64,000 nt of DNA. Origin: Ziziphus jujuba. Taxonomy: Eukaryota; Streptophyta; Magnoliopsida; Rosales; Rhamnaceae. Of this stretch, positions 34,701-47,400 are shown one piece after another (position 1 is the first letter of the stretch; every line of letters begins with the position of its first letter). The stretch spans positions 14,095,001 to 14,159,000 of the forward strand of contig NC_083385.1 of NCBI RefSeq assembly GCF_031755915.1. Direction: 5' to 3'. The translations under genes were made by a program, and so were the position numbers. A model generated the notes under the pieces. It had not been told where the DNA came from. It made no database searches and worked only from the letters and a program-made list of their open reading frames with translations.

Positions 34701-34979
34701 TTTATTGAAATTAACGTGTTGACTATAAAGTTATCAAGAATATACATATATATATATATATATACTACTTTGCATAATATGATATATATGTGCATAAATA
34801 ATTAAAATTTTATATTTATATATATACATACACTTGTATATGTTAAACTTCTATAAATTAATTAAGTGGTAAGTAAAATATTAGAGATAAAATTATTTCT
34901 TATATATCTTAAGCCACATAACAAAACTCCTTGAAAAAAAAAAGAAAAAAGTCTATGCACCAAAAATCTCTCTCCAAGG
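31707..34979. other. AT-rich desert with scattered promoter-like words
   Basis: One ABRE-like word GACACGTGGCG lies at 32889-32899. A short tandem duplication of AAGCCCTATTATAGATATAC lies at about 33949-34010. (TA)n tracts are also present (34745-34764). No gene recognised. Confidence 0.55.
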
Positions 34980-35315
34980 ATGGCCAAGTACTTGCCTCAT
35001 CAATGGAAACCCAGAGACACAATCATAACAAAAAGGCGGTGGACCAACTTGTGGTACTGCAAAGGTAGTCCGCCGGAGCCGGAGACGAGGCTGCAGCAGA
35101 CACCAGTTGAAAGCACCTGCGCCACTCCGGTCGTCTCCGGTTGCAAAACACTGGAGGGATGGGTAGGATGGATCTTCCATAATGTGGCAGTTGCATTCTT
35201 TTCATCTATGGAGCGATTCTCCTGCATTAATATCGATACTAAGGATGATATTGATGATTTCAATTACTTGTCTGACACTAATGATCATCAACATGTACAA
35301 GATTTGGATGTATGA
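34980..35315 (+). CDS. Uncharacterised small plant protein, single exon, 111 aa
   Basis: An ATG-initiated intronless frame with balanced composition, unlike the AT-rich random frames around it. It has a basic, Trp-rich start (MAKYLPHQWKPRD, then RRWTNLWYCKGSPPEPETRL), a central block SGCKTLEGWVGWIFHNVAVA followed by FFSSMERFSCI, and an acidic Asp-rich tail. The weakly hydrophobic central stretch is about 15 residues, too short and Trp/His-containing to call a membrane span with confidence. There is no signal peptide and no catalytic motif. I believe similar proteins exist in other eudicots but cannot name a family or function. A TATATATCTT at 34901-34910 could be its TATA box. The next genes are several kb away on either side. 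Confidence 0.65.
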   Translation: MAKYLPHQWKPRDTIITKRRWTNLWYCKGSPPEPETRLQQTPVESTCATPVVSGCKTLEGWVGWIFHNVAVAFFSSMERFSCINIDTKDDIDDFNYLSDTNDHQHVQDLDV

Positions 35316-36526
35316 AAAAAAAAAAAATCTTACAAGGTATATATTTCCATAATTATTAAGATTATTAAGGACAAGATGTTAATGAAAATATTGGAAATAA
35401 TTAAATATTCTGCTTCTGAAGGTGATATATGCATGTATTTATGTTTGTATAAATTTTCTTAATTCATCAAACTATAGACAACTTTATATATTCTTTGTAT
35501 CAAAAAGATTTCAGAAATTTATTTACCATGAAATTTTATTGTGATTTTTTGTATGAAATGAATCTAAAATTAAAAACATCGCGCTTCGGATCAATTTGAC
35601 ACTCAAATTAGACTAAAAACGGAACTTGCCAGCTCTAAATTTCATCAATATTATAGAGAGCGTTGGTACTCCTGTTTTAGATTTTTCTTTTTTGAATTGT
35701 TTTAATTTACTGATATTGTAATGATGAAAATTATTAATTTCTAAACTTTTTCTGCTAAATTAATGACTTCCACATATTAGATAAGATTGTATTTCTGCAA
35801 CTTTCTTTCAAATCAATTGGTGGGTTGTACAAGATTTTCATTTTTCAACAACATTTTTCAAACAAGAACAGCACTAACATATCCAAATAACAGTACGTTC
35901 ATGTATAACACAATTAAAGAGTTAAAAATGATAATTACGAGAAGGCCGACAAGTATGTGCTGCCTAATGCCTATCCCAGAAGATTTTCTCATGGAATATT
36001 GGCATATATACATCTGGGTAAAATGTACAAATCAAGTAATAAATATCATGATCTACCATGTCACAATCCCATTCCAACATTCATGCAAGATTGGTCCCCT
36101 CCGCTCAATTGATGAACATCTAAAAATGTTGGTAACCTGCCAATTATATATTCCATCGCGCCGAAAGCTAGCCCAGCTTGACCAAATTCAATTACACATT
36201 TTTTGCGAAAAGAATTGTTGGAACAATATCACTTGAGCATATATTCTAGAGTTCAAATCGGTTGTCTCCTAACCTATCCAACGAACTATTCTATTTATGA
36301 CATCATTTAATTATATAGCTAAAGCATCTTCAATGTGGATTACTAAAATTTTATTGTCACATAAAAAAATAAAAAAAAATAATCATTTAACAAAATACTC
36401 GATTATGCTAATGTGATCCAAAAAAATTATTAAAAAAAAAAAATTGTCGGAAAACCGTCTAATTTCAAAAGGCTTGCTAGAGAAAAATCATAAACAATCC
36501 TTATCAATAATATACATTTTATAAAA

Positions 36527-36559
<33 letters not shown>

Positions 36560-37971
36560 TCAATATTAAACAAAACTATGGAAAACTTGTTTTTGGAATT
36601 AATTATATTAAATAAAAATTTATAACATATAGAGAACCCTCTAACTTCTATATCATATAGATTGCAATCCATATAAGCATTAGAAATGCTCCTAAAAGTC
36701 TTTATATATAACTATTCAACTATCCAACTATCCAATATAGGAACCAAACAATGAGAAAAATCATCTAAAATCTATCGCTTGTTCAGTTGAGATCTTATAT
36801 GTTTACTATTAAATTACAATTATTTCAAAAGTTTAAAGTTTTGCATAGTAATAAAACATAAATACACCTCTAAATTAAAGGTTCAATCCTTAACCTGCTG
36901 TAATGATAAAAGATACATAATCACTACAATCATATTACCTTAAACACTTTGCACGTACAATCAGCCACTTTTGGACTTGTAATTCTCAATTTTGATCTAG
37001 ACCAAACAAAAGGTTTCGATTAGTTATATCTCTGCTCATTAAATTTTTATTGTCAGTTAAATCCTTAATATTGAGACAGCATGAAGAAAAGGTTGGAATA
37101 AAAGCAGGTTCCAACAAGATTCCCCATGGATATATAACTTAATTGCAACGACCTTTTCCTTTGATAGTCTGTGAGACATATGGCCCAAGGAAACCCAGCT
37201 TTAACTGTGCCAGTGAGAAGCTTATAGATGGAGAAGGCTATATACAGCCGACGGCCCAAGATGAATATAGCTTAGATTTTTTTTTTTTTAATATTAAAAT
37301 GGGGTAAGTTAAAAAAAAAAAATATATATGTATATATATATATATATATATGTACATAAAAGAAAAAACGGTGGTCGGCAACTACTCAAGCGTTCTAAGA
37401 TCGATATATCACTATCACTTTAATGGTTAGTACTGAAATCCATTCTAAAGTCCAATTTACAACAACAAAAAAAAGAAGAAAAAAAAAAAAAAGCAAAAGC
37501 ATCCATTTTCAAGAAGAACAAGTGTAAGATCGTTTGGTTCAGAGAGTTTGGATATTGATTAGGCATGTGATACTCATTTTCAAGAAGAACAAGTCTCTGC
37601 CCAGCCATTAGGACGCTGCATCTATCTAAAAGCAAAAGCAATAGTTGCCTTCAAACCCTCTTTTTTACTCATCTTCTTCTTCTTCTTCTTCTTCCTTTTT
37701 TTTTTTTGGTTTTCAAAATTGGTTATATGGACCTTCACTTTTTTATCCTCCTTCATCCACATCCATTTTCTTTCACCAAATTAAATCAATATCCATTATT
37801 TCTATATGAATTAATTGAACCCCATGTGTATGAAAAAAGCCTAAATACCATCAAACAATGAAATGGTATCTTTGTTAGACTTTAAAATCGTTTATTATCA
37901 AAATAGGCAAAAACATCTTTATATGATGGGTATCTTTCACATGAGGCCTACTCCCAATTAGTACTTCTGAC

Positions 37972-38015
<44 letters not shown>

Positions 38016-39460
38016 TCTCTCAAACAAACTGATTATATATTCTAAATATTTGTATATATTATATATATATATAATTAATTATTTGGAGCTTTGCCGTTAA
38101 GGAACTAGATCTGTAACTGAAGAATATTCTCCAAACTAATAAGAAACTCTTTGTAGTTCTAATAATTATAATTTTGTGTGATGGACAATTCATATGAGAA
38201 AAATAAGATTATGTTTTTTTTTTTTTTTTAAACTCCTTTTTTGCGCATATTTTGTGTTCGGAGCTAAAACCTTTTTGAAATGTCGGCCTCATGTTCGGTG
38301 TCCGTTTGGATCCATGTGTTACAACTATCAACTTCTGCTTTCCCCTCCTTTTTCTTTTCCTGTTTTCTTTTTCCCCAATTCCTCATGATTGTTCTAGTTT
38401 CGACCTATGGATTCCCTATATTCTATCCAACTTAGTTCAAACTTCAATTTCATAAAATAATACTATTTTTCATTCACAAATGATTGTTACAAAATTCTAA
38501 ATGAAAATCATTCTATTTACACTTTACCTTATATCTTATTAGTTAATATAATTAGTTATAAATTAACTCGGATCCCTATTAACATTATGGCAATTATTTA
38601 TTAGCTCACATTAAAAAAAATAAAATAAAATAAAATTGGTTCTAGATACCAATAATTACGACGATTACGTCACTGCAAGTGTGTGACATAAACTGTGGAT
38701 TTGTCCATTGTAATTTGATAGCAACGACTCTGAGTTTTAATCTATCTATTTTTACCTAAGCTAAATATTATATATATCAAGTCGTGTATGACTTTAATTT
38801 CTTTTTAACACTGTTTACCCCTAAACCACTGACCAACTATGTGGTGCAGCTTAAAATTAACACCATGATTACCACTAAAACTGTTTAAAACTCTAAATTA
38901 ATAACTTTAACAATAATAACCAAAAGAAGCAAGTGAGCCGTCAGTTTTAAATGCAAAAGCCAGAACTTTAAACCAGTGAGTTCCATTTCAATGCCTATAA
39001 TATCTATTAACCAATCCAAAGTTGATCAATCAACAGCCGGCTTGGTGCTCTGCTGAGAGCTAGTTTCAAACTATCTTGGCTAAGAAGCCAGCCGAGCCAT
39101 ACACGTGGTTCCAGGTCAGCAAACCCCAAAACTATTGGTTCCTGACACGAGTGTCGTATAGAACAGTGACAGGTGTGTTAAGTGGCTCCCAGCTGGTTTG
39201 TTTCTTCATGACTAAGCTTGAAAAATCAATCTTTTCTAGGGACCTACTAGATTATGTCACACCCCAAATTTCTCAATAAAAACTAAAGTAAGCCCCCTTA
39301 GCAAAGTTGACCCCACCACCATAGTGCCACCTGACTCAAAAGCTATTTCCTGTATTTTACACTGTTTAAGTCGTAAACATACGATTTATGACGAAAATAC
39401 CCTTCAAAAAGATTGTTAATTGCTTTTCTGTGGACCCCATGGATTGCCCTTCCTTGTGCC
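35316..39460. other. AT-rich intergenic DNA
   Basis: Holds (TA)n tracts (36528-36551, 37321-37352), a duplicated 20-mer CATTTTCAAGAAGAACAAGT at 37504 and 37575, and a compound (CT)n(CA)n microsatellite at 37970-38014. A 149-codon frame at 35787-36236 was examined and not accepted as a gene. Confidence 0.55.
37970..38020 (+). repeat. Compound (CT)n(CA)n microsatellite
   Basis: About twelve CT units, then about eleven CA units, then a few CT. Confidence 0.9.
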
Positions 39461-39467
39461 TATAAAC
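39461..39467 (+). promoter_or_regulatory. TATA box of the bZIP gene
   Basis: CCTATAAACATC lies 108 bp before the start codon and is followed about 30 bp later by a CT-rich leader start. The leader (about 39490-39568) has no ATG, so the sucrose-responsive uORFs known from S1-group bZIPs are absent. Confidence 0.6.
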
Positions 39468-39568
39468 ATCAGCCCCCTATGCTGCTATTCTTCCCTTTTC
39501 CTCCACCTTCTTCTCTTCCTTAGTCTATTAGAGAAAAAAATTTTAAAAAAATTAGTATTTTAGTAGTC

Positions 39569-40177
39569 ATGCTGTCCGCTTATCCAGCCATCTTGCCCTC
39601 CTCCGATCAAATTCTCGGCAATCCATTTCCGGCCTTCGACGGCGGGTTCACACCTTGGGATTTCTCCGAGGTTTTCCCTCCCGTTGATCATGAAGGATCG
39701 CCCAAACCGGTCACGTCGAACTCAGGTTCGGGTGATTTTCAAACCACATCTTCTTCCCCTAAAGCCGTTGTTTCCGGTTCAGGTTCTGATGAACCGAACC
39801 GTTACCATGGCAAAATAAAGACGACCTGCTGTACCGATGAACCGTCGAATCGGCCGGTTTCCGTTGTGGACGAGCGGAGGCGGAGGCGGATGATTTCGAA
39901 CCGGGAGTCGGCGAGGAGGTCACGGATGCGTAAACAAAAGCACTTAGAAAACCTAAGGAGCCAGGTGAACCGGTTTAGGGTTGAGAACCGGGAACTTACG
40001 AACCGCTTACGGTTCGCTTTGTATCATTTCCAGCGGGTTCACACGGATAACATACGGCTCCGGTCCGAATACTCTATGCTCCAACAGAAGTTGTCGGATA
40101 TACGCCAAATTATGCTTTTTCGGCAACTCCAACACTTCCCAGCCTCATGGCCATGCAATACTGTTATTTCCGAATAA
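39569..40177 (+). CDS. bZIP transcription factor (group S-like), single exon
   Basis: A 202-aa intronless frame. Residues ~102-121 form the basic region with the invariant N-x7-R signature (NRESARRSR, Asn111 and Arg119). The zipper follows with heptad positions at about 129(L), 136(F), 143(L), 150(A), 157(V), 164(L), 171(L) and 178(I), so it is long but has several non-leucine d positions, as is usual in this group. The N-terminus is Pro/Ser/Phe-rich and acidic with WDFSEVFPP, a likely activation segment. Small intronless bZIPs of this shape belong to plant group S (AtbZIP43, 48, 58 and bZIP4 relatives), which bind ACGT-core DNA as homo- or heterodimers. Assignment to one Arabidopsis gene is not safe. 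A (CT)n tract begins about 80 bp past the stop, within the likely 3'UTR. Confidence 0.93.
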   Translation: MLSAYPAILPSSDQILGNPFPAFDGGFTPWDFSEVFPPVDHEGSPKPVTSNSGSGDFQTTSSSPKAVVSGSGSDEPNRYHGKIKTTCCTDEPSNRPVSVVDERRRRRMISNRESARRSRMRKQKHLENLRSQVNRFRVENRELTNRLRFALYHFQRVHTDNIRLRSEYSMLQQKLSDIRQIMLFRQLQHFPASWPCNTVISE

Positions 40178-40253
40178 ACCCATTAATCACCTAATTTTGA
40201 ATCAATTATTATTAATAACCTCATTAAATTCTTAAACCAAGAACAAATTAAGA

Positions 40254-40255
<2 letters not shown>

Positions 40256-40325
<70 letters not shown>

Positions 40326-40326
40326 G
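40256..40326 (+). repeat. Long (CT)n tract with TATCTC interruptions, bZIP 3' flank
   Basis: About 70 bp of CT repeats interrupted by three TATCTC-type variants, probably transcribed as part of the bZIP 3'UTR. Confidence 0.92.
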
Positions 40327-41742
40327 TGTAAATTATATAAAAGCTGCTAAAAGAAAATGGTGGGCTCTTATGGTGATTTTTGGGGGAAAAAGAAGAAAAA
40401 AAAGAAAGAAAGAAAATTCGGTTTGGAAAATGACGGTTTCTCTCATGCAGAACCGAGGGTCATTATATATATATAATATAATATGTTGTGTATAAGAAGA
40501 TTAGTCAGTGCCTTTGTTAATTAGAGCATTTTTGTTGTTTTGTTTTTGTCTGGTATATCAATAAATATATATATATATATATATATATTATTAGAAAGTC
40601 GTTTACTTAATTAAGCTCCCCACTTTCAGAATATAACTTATAAATCTCAGCCACACAAATTGCAGTTTGAAAAGCGCTAATGACTCCCGTACGTGTGTAA
40701 GCCATAGAAACCCCATATTATCTTCTTCCTTTTTTTTTTATTTTTTTATTTTTTTTCCATATATCATATACACGGATAATGGGCGCTAGGCTTCCTTAAA
40801 TTGATCCATACAAAGTCTCCGCATTGATAATTGAAGCAAAAGCACTAACAATATGCTCTCCAATCCACCACACTTATGGGGTATTTATAAGACATTTTCA
40901 ATGTGATCTTTTTGTTCATTTTGGATGTATATAACTAAATGGGTATCCCAAAATCAACAGTGAAAACCAAATATTAAATTATAAATTATAATTAGTTCTC
41001 ACTGACGTATGATTCCACCTGCCCATCTTCTCAATATGTGTATATATTTATACACATACATATATATATATATATATATATTTTCTCACAGTGAAAAGCA
41101 CAGTCCATGACATTATGACATATGTAGACTCGCTACTGTTGATATGATTAAAAAAAAAAAAGAGTACACTGTTAATGTCAATTTAATTATTTTTAATTAA
41201 GAAAGCAAATTAAAACATTGAAAGACTTAATTAAAAAGAAAAAGTCATAGACAGGAGTCACCACGGAAGCGACCGAGTGTTTTTCTACTTTTTCGCAAGT
41301 ACAATCTATCTCTTATTCTCCTCTATTTTTCTAAGTTCAATTTGGATTGAGAAAATGAGAACTTTAATCCGTGTAATTAGTAAAAGTGATTAGTGTGACT
41401 CTGTGATTAAATTATAGGGAAAGTAGGGGCACAAGTTGTGATCAAAGATGTAATCCAATCAATCCATAACAAAGGGTGCATTTCCATCACTCCCAATTCG
41501 ATTATCTAATTCATTTGAAAAGTGCAGATTCTATCTATCAAAAATAACTTTAAATAATAACCCGGCTGCATTACTTTTTAACTCTCTGTGGATTACCTTT
41601 AATTTTTATATTTATATTGCTTTTGGAGTTACTTGATGTGCGTCTCAAAGGACACTATGTTAATGTGCAATGGATATTCCCCGCGTATTAATTAATTATA
41701 TTCATTGTAGTCAGTTATTATTTTTACATATATATATATATA
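40327..41742. other. AT-rich intergenic DNA
   Basis: (TA)n tracts at 40563-40588 and 41057-41080. No gene seen. Confidence 0.6.
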
Positions 41743-42575
41743 GTGCTGCTATCATCAGGATCAACCTGATGGTAATATGTCTGGTCCAAAAATATGAGAA
41801 AAATAGTGGTTTTTAGATTAAAAACAAATGACACAGACTTTTCAGATTAAACACTTCCTCATGTTTAATTTTTTTAATTTTACTTAATCTTCATTGTCAA
41901 ACTTATTTAATTTCTATTGTCAAACTCACAATACTTAGTCATATAAAATGAAAAAAATAAATAAATAAATAAACTCACAAACAATACTCGACCAAAAACT
42001 AAGAAGGGGCGGGAAGCAATAAAAATTTAAAAATCCTTGACAAAAACATGTATAAAAAGGGATGGAGACCTTTGCTTCCCACTATTGAAGCTTGCTCTTC
42101 TCCTCTGTCCCCTTTTTTTTTTTTTCAAAAATAAAATCTGGGGCGATGGTCTAGCACTCACGACGGCAACTCTTTGTGGTTCAGAATGGTGGCTAGTTGG
42201 GTTGGATTTGAGATTTTTGATATAGTCAGGTCAGTGGTTGGTTAGGGTTGTTTCGAACAGGGAGATGGTGCGAACGGAAAAGGGGTCGAAGTAGAATTTG
42301 GAATTTTTGAAATGGTCAGGTCGGTCCTAACAATGGGCTGGAATGGTGGTACGAGCGAGGAGATGGTGATAGCTTGCATGCGAAAGGGAAGATGGTGCGA
42401 GCAGGAAGGGGGTGCAAGCAAGAATGGTGGAAGCAGAGGACCACACTTTTTCTCACGTGAGGGAGCGTTTAATCTGAGCCTTCCATGCTATCCGTTTTTA
42501 ATTTAAGAGCCATCCTTTTTCACACATTTTTTAACGGATATATTATCATCAGTTCGATCCTGATGGTAACGACAT
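41743..42575. mobile_element. Non-autonomous DNA transposon with ~125-bp terminal inverted repeats
   Basis: The left end (41743-41875) and the reverse complement of the right end (42441-42575) align almost throughout. Shared words in order are ATCATCAGGATC, CTGATG.TAATAT, GAAAAA, TTAAAAAC, CAGATTAAAC and TCCTCA. Differences are largely C/T or G/A, as expected of an old, methylated repeat. The element is about 833 bp and sits in a TATATATA stretch, so the exact target-site duplication cannot be read. The interior (about 42130-42440) is much richer in G (GATGGTGCGA-type words) and contains a ~90-bp internal duplication (42204 and 42294). There is no transposase. Long TIRs suggest a Mutator-like element, possibly one that picked up outside sequence. 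Confidence 0.78.
42204..42385 (+). repeat. Internal ~90-bp duplication inside the TIR element
   Basis: AGATTTTTGATATAGTCAGG at 42211 and GAATTTTTGAAATGGTCAGG at 42301 are equivalent positions. Downstream words GGGAGATGGTGCGA and GAGGAGATGGTGAT also correspond. Confidence 0.65.
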
Positions 42576-42702
42576 CCTATATATATATATCTTTTATATA
42601 TATGTGGTGTCACACCTTATATATTATGTCTTACAATAGCTCAACCACATATCCTAAAAATTCCTTTCATTTGAACTCTATTAAAATTCAAAATCCTTGC
42701 TA

Positions 42703-42739
<37 letters not shown>

Positions 42740-43366
42740 GGAAAAAATCTATAGTGAGTCAAGGGTTTGGCCTCTGTATGTATGTCTCAAATTAATTATA
42801 AAACTGTATATGGATAATAATACTACAAAATAATAATAATTCTAATGTTATATATATGATAGCGGCCTTGTCATTTCCAAATTAGTTTGCGTTAGGAAAA
42901 CTTTTTGGCTGTAGTTCAGAAGAATTTTTTCGTTACTAAAAAAAGTTCCTTGGTTAATTGTAATAGGTTCTATCATATATATTTCTATTCTATTATGTTT
43001 GTTGGTCACAAAATCCATGGCCAAATGTAGCGATTTAGTTATAATTGGTCTTTTGCCTGAATAAAAAATCAACAAAAAAGTTTTTGGTTGGTTTTTTCAG
43101 TATACAGCTCAGTGGTCTATTTTACTAGCTATCAATTACCCTAAATATTTTTCCTGTGGTTTAGTTCGTGCATAAAGTGAGTATCATGTGCATATGTGTG
43201 GAATTTAAAATCAAACATACTTTTATTTACGTCCTCGAAATAATGAAATCTAAGACCAAATTAAGATTCCTTAAAAGAGTTTGGAAATTGTGGACCAAAA
43301 AGAAAGAAAAGAGTTTGTGATTTAAATTCATTATGCAAGATATTAATAACAGTCTTTATCCAAATA

Positions 43367-43397
<31 letters not shown>

Positions 43398-43782
43398 CTT
43401 CCAAACTCAATCAAATTGACGAAGCAGATAGCTTCAGTAGTAGAATATCTCTATTTATACCTATGAGAGCATGAATTTGAATAATGGAATACTAATAATA
43501 TTTTGATTTTGACATCGTGGTTTGGGCATTAATAAAAAAAAAAATTAAGTAATTGTGTTAGTTATTAAAAGATCCGTCTTTGTATATTATAATAGCTGAT
43601 TAGAAGAAGTTTAATTCATTCAAGCAACGAACAGTCAAAATCTCTCAGCAAAAAGCGGATTGTTAGGAAACACTCCTATAGCTGTGAACCAATAAAAAAA
43701 TTAGGGATAGATGGAAATAGAATGGTTCAATAATAGAATAATCATGTAAAACCCATATTTGCCAACATTATGCGTACCAAAG

Positions 43783-43827
<45 letters not shown>

Positions 43828-43899
43828 TATAATAAACCCAGAGGTCCATCAAGAATTTCAACGAAGCAATTATTTAAAGAGTCTTTAGAAACTTGATAT
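42576..43899. other. AT-rich intergenic DNA
   Basis: (TA)n tracts at 42705-42732, 43373-43396 and 43785-43820. No gene seen. Confidence 0.6.
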
Positions 43900-43908
43900 A
43901 AAAAATAT

Positions 43909-44402
43909 AGTTAATTACATTTTGGTACTTTTAACATTTAACATTTTACAATTTAAATATTTAATTTTTTCAATTCAATAATTTAAACTTTTAAATTTTC
44001 AATTTGTTACAATGTAAACTATTTGACTTTAAATTACTGAATTTAACAGTCATTTTATATAATCAATATTAAATTGAATTAATTTTCAAATTAAAATCTA
44101 CGAAAGCATAAAATATTAAAATTATTTTACATTTTAGTATATTTTTATTTAAAAAATAATGCAAGTCATCTAATTTAGATTAAATTATATCAAATTTCAA
44201 ATTAAAAAATAAAAAATACAAATTTTTAAAATTAGTTATAAAACTTTGCACTGTAGTATCTTCGAAGCTAGTATGAAACTTAATATAGTTTAACAACTAT
44301 TAAACTTTGTTCTTAAAAATCAAAAATGCCCAATAAATTGAAAATCAAAAATTTAAATTGCAAAACTTAAAAAACTAAAAGTATTAAATTACAATTGACT
44401 CT
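43909..44402. mobile_element. Mutator-like MITE with 9-bp flanking duplication
   Basis: A 494-bp AT-rich element whose ends form a diverged inverted repeat of about 70 bp (left AGTTAATTACATTTTGGTAC, right end reading AGAGTCAATTGTAATTTAAT on the other strand). It is flanked on both sides by AAAAAATAT (43900-43908 and 44403-44411). A 9-bp target duplication is the hallmark of the Mutator superfamily. TTAATTACA(C/T)TTT-type ends, as I recall them, are widespread in dicot MITEs. There is no coding capacity. Confidence 0.78.
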
Positions 44403-44411
44403 AAAAAATAT

Positions 44412-47400
44412 TCCAAAAACTAGTTAGTCATCTATTAATTATCAAGAGAGATTATTTAGTATTGTCCTAATGTTATTCAAGAGTTTTACAATAGTGATCC
44501 GATGCTTGTAGATCTAAATCCTCAGAGGAGAAAAAATAAAAAGGGCAAAATTTATAAATTTTAGTGAAACAAAACGAAATTTACAAATCATTTACATTAT
44601 CTTCTTCTTCTTTTCATTTTTTTTTTTTTTTGGTTTGAAAAATTAATAAAAAGATTTATAAAACGTTCCTTGTATACCATCCCCCAATAAATAGATGGGA
44701 ATCACTTTCGAATAGATTCCTAGAACTGTGGTCATATAATGACTTAGAAAGTTTTGATTGTAAAAAATATGTAAGAAATGTTGCCGAAAACAAAAAACAA
44801 AAAACACAAAACAAAAAGCAAGAGTCGATGCGCTTATGGAGCAGAACGACAACATCAAGGGCAAAATGCGATTGGCCTGTTGCTGCTGATTGAGTTTTTA
44901 GGGAATGGCCCCGTGCGCATTAGTGGGGGTAGGTATGCCTCCAAACCAACCAATATTGCCTCTTTTTCAAATCAAAGCCGAAGCTCATTTCCATTTTCTT
45001 TTTCTTTTTCATTTTTTTTTTTTCAAAAATTCACTCCTCGAATCCAAAAAATTAACAAATTAACAATAAAGCATATGTCCACGCGGCACTTCTAATGACC
45101 GTTGATGTCCACATCTCCTCATTTTTCTCCCTCTATGACGATATTCAAACACTTTTTTTTTTTTTGCTATGATAAGATATTCAAACACTTGCTATACATC
45201 AAAATCAATAATTCAATATGGCCTAGATAGATTGGATGCTTCTAGATTTTCTTGAATATATTATTAATTTTCTTTTTCACTCCCAATTTTTTTCTTTTCT
45301 TTCTTCTTTTGACGGTGAAGTGTAAGTTAAGAATTTGAATATTGATTTAAGAATTTGAATATTGATGACGTGGTTAGCTTTTTTTAATTAAATACTTATA
45401 AAGTTTGGGTTATTTCACTTTGTAATAAAATGATATTTGTTTAATAACCCCAATGCCAATAATTTTAAGTCCAAAAGGAAGATGTACGAGTATACAAAAA
45501 GCCAAAACCAAAGGCAAAGAGGTAATTAAATTTATTCTGAACAATTATTTGCTCCACTCCTTGGGACTAGGAACTTGCTTTTGCACCTATCAGTCACATT
45601 TTTCTATTTTTTTTGGTGAATACCTATCAATCAAGTATTATCCTTTACAAGTAGGAAAAATATTACCCTACTACATTGTATATGGTAGAGCTCAGAAAAC
45701 CAACTACCATCAAGCTTAAAATCATATCTTCTTTAGGGGTGGGGTAAAGGTGAGGCCATTTGATATCATAATTTGATGGAAATCCAAAGCATCACTGCCC
45801 CAGATAGATTTGGGTCCAACCACAGGATCAGATTTTGTACACACACACATATATAGGTTGAAAACCTCTAAATAAGATTAAAAGCTAACGAAGTAGTCTA
45901 ACCCGGTTGGCAAGTATATTACTATCCGAGCCAAGAGTGGCGCAGATTCGAGTCATTAGGAGGGGATAAAGGGCATAGAGAGGGAAAAAAGATAATAAAA
46001 AATTTTAAAATTTAAATTTAAAATTATATTTATTAATGATTGGATATGAATAGATTTATATTTTTTTAAATATCTTAATATACTATTATATTCATATTTA
46101 ACAACTAGATAAATTTAAATCATATTTTTTAATATGATTTAATGACTAATAAAAATAGATTTGGTTTATTAAATCATTTTGATATTTATATATGACTCTT
46201 TGTTTAAATATATATGATATTGAATGTCTATTTGATTTTAAAACTATTTAAAATCATTTTTATTAAGATAATTGTAGTTTCTACTACCTAGAACGTTTGC
46301 CAAAAAAAATATAAAAATGTTTTTTTTAGCCATTTTGTTTTTAGAAAAATTACATATTTGATAATCTTAGAAGAAATATTGTATATTTATATATCACTTT
46401 TTGAAGAAATGATTCCTACATAATCATTTCAAAACAGGTTTTAAATCATAACTATCATACATATATTTTTTATTATTAAAGGTGAGATTTTAGCCTATTA
46501 AAGCATGGATTTACTTGTGATTCATATCATATTAATTGAGCATTAGTTCCAAATGTGTAAACTTATAGGAGGGAGATTGATAACAATTTATATTTTATAT
46601 AAATTTAGTATGTACATACAGAATGATCAACTAGCAAATTATACCTTGAGTGCAAAAACATTGATTTTGATGTATTCCTAATTAAATAAATTAATACATG
46701 GAAAAAAAATAATTGCTAAGTTGTTGGCATTCAAGAAAAACAAAGAGAGGAAGCATGAATATGATGGATACCTAAACCAAAAATGAGGTAACCTATAAAA
46801 GTCTTTTACTACAATGAAACTCAATCGTACTTTCCTGGAACCTCCAAATGAATGAAACACTAGCAAACAATAATATTTCTTCTCCTTCTTTCTTCTTCTT
46901 TTATTTTTTGGTAATTAATAATATTCCTCCTTTGAAGGCACATGATGATCCAATTAGACCAGTTGAGAATCTTCAAGAACCATGAATTCAAAAGAGGAGT
47001 TGCATTTTTGTGACCAATTGATGAGAATGATAACCAATATCTCAGTCCCACGGATCATTGCACTAGCTTTTGTTCACTGCTCATATGCCTTTTTTTAACT
47101 TGTTGAGTTCTTAATTAAACACATGGCAAAACCTTTTTCAAAATTATTCGTCCTTTGCAGTTTGAATTTTGCTTCACCTAGACTGCTAGTTTTTATACTG
47201 TCACATTCTTCTTTTGTCGTTAGCCACCTAAAAGAAATATAGAAAAAAGCAAATGCATTCTTTTTTTTCTTTTTTTTTCTTTTTTCCTTTCTTTCTTGTT
47301 GCGTGGTATCTTTTTCTCATAAAAAAATAATACACATACAATAGTAGTTTCGCTATTTCTTATCGTTTTCATTAATTACATATTATATAAACTTAATGGT

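Noticed and set aside
35787..36236. 149-codon plus-strand frame
   Set aside because: No recognisable motif in either strand, composition typical of AT-rich DNA, and no promoter or leader features.
42312..42506. 64-codon frame inside the TIR element
   Set aside because: Gly/Arg-rich product of the internal G-rich duplication; no transposase or known domain.
45895..45960. tRNA-like words (AGATTCGAGTCA)
   Set aside because: No cloverleaf could be drawn; the sequence around is AT-rich repeat-like DNA.
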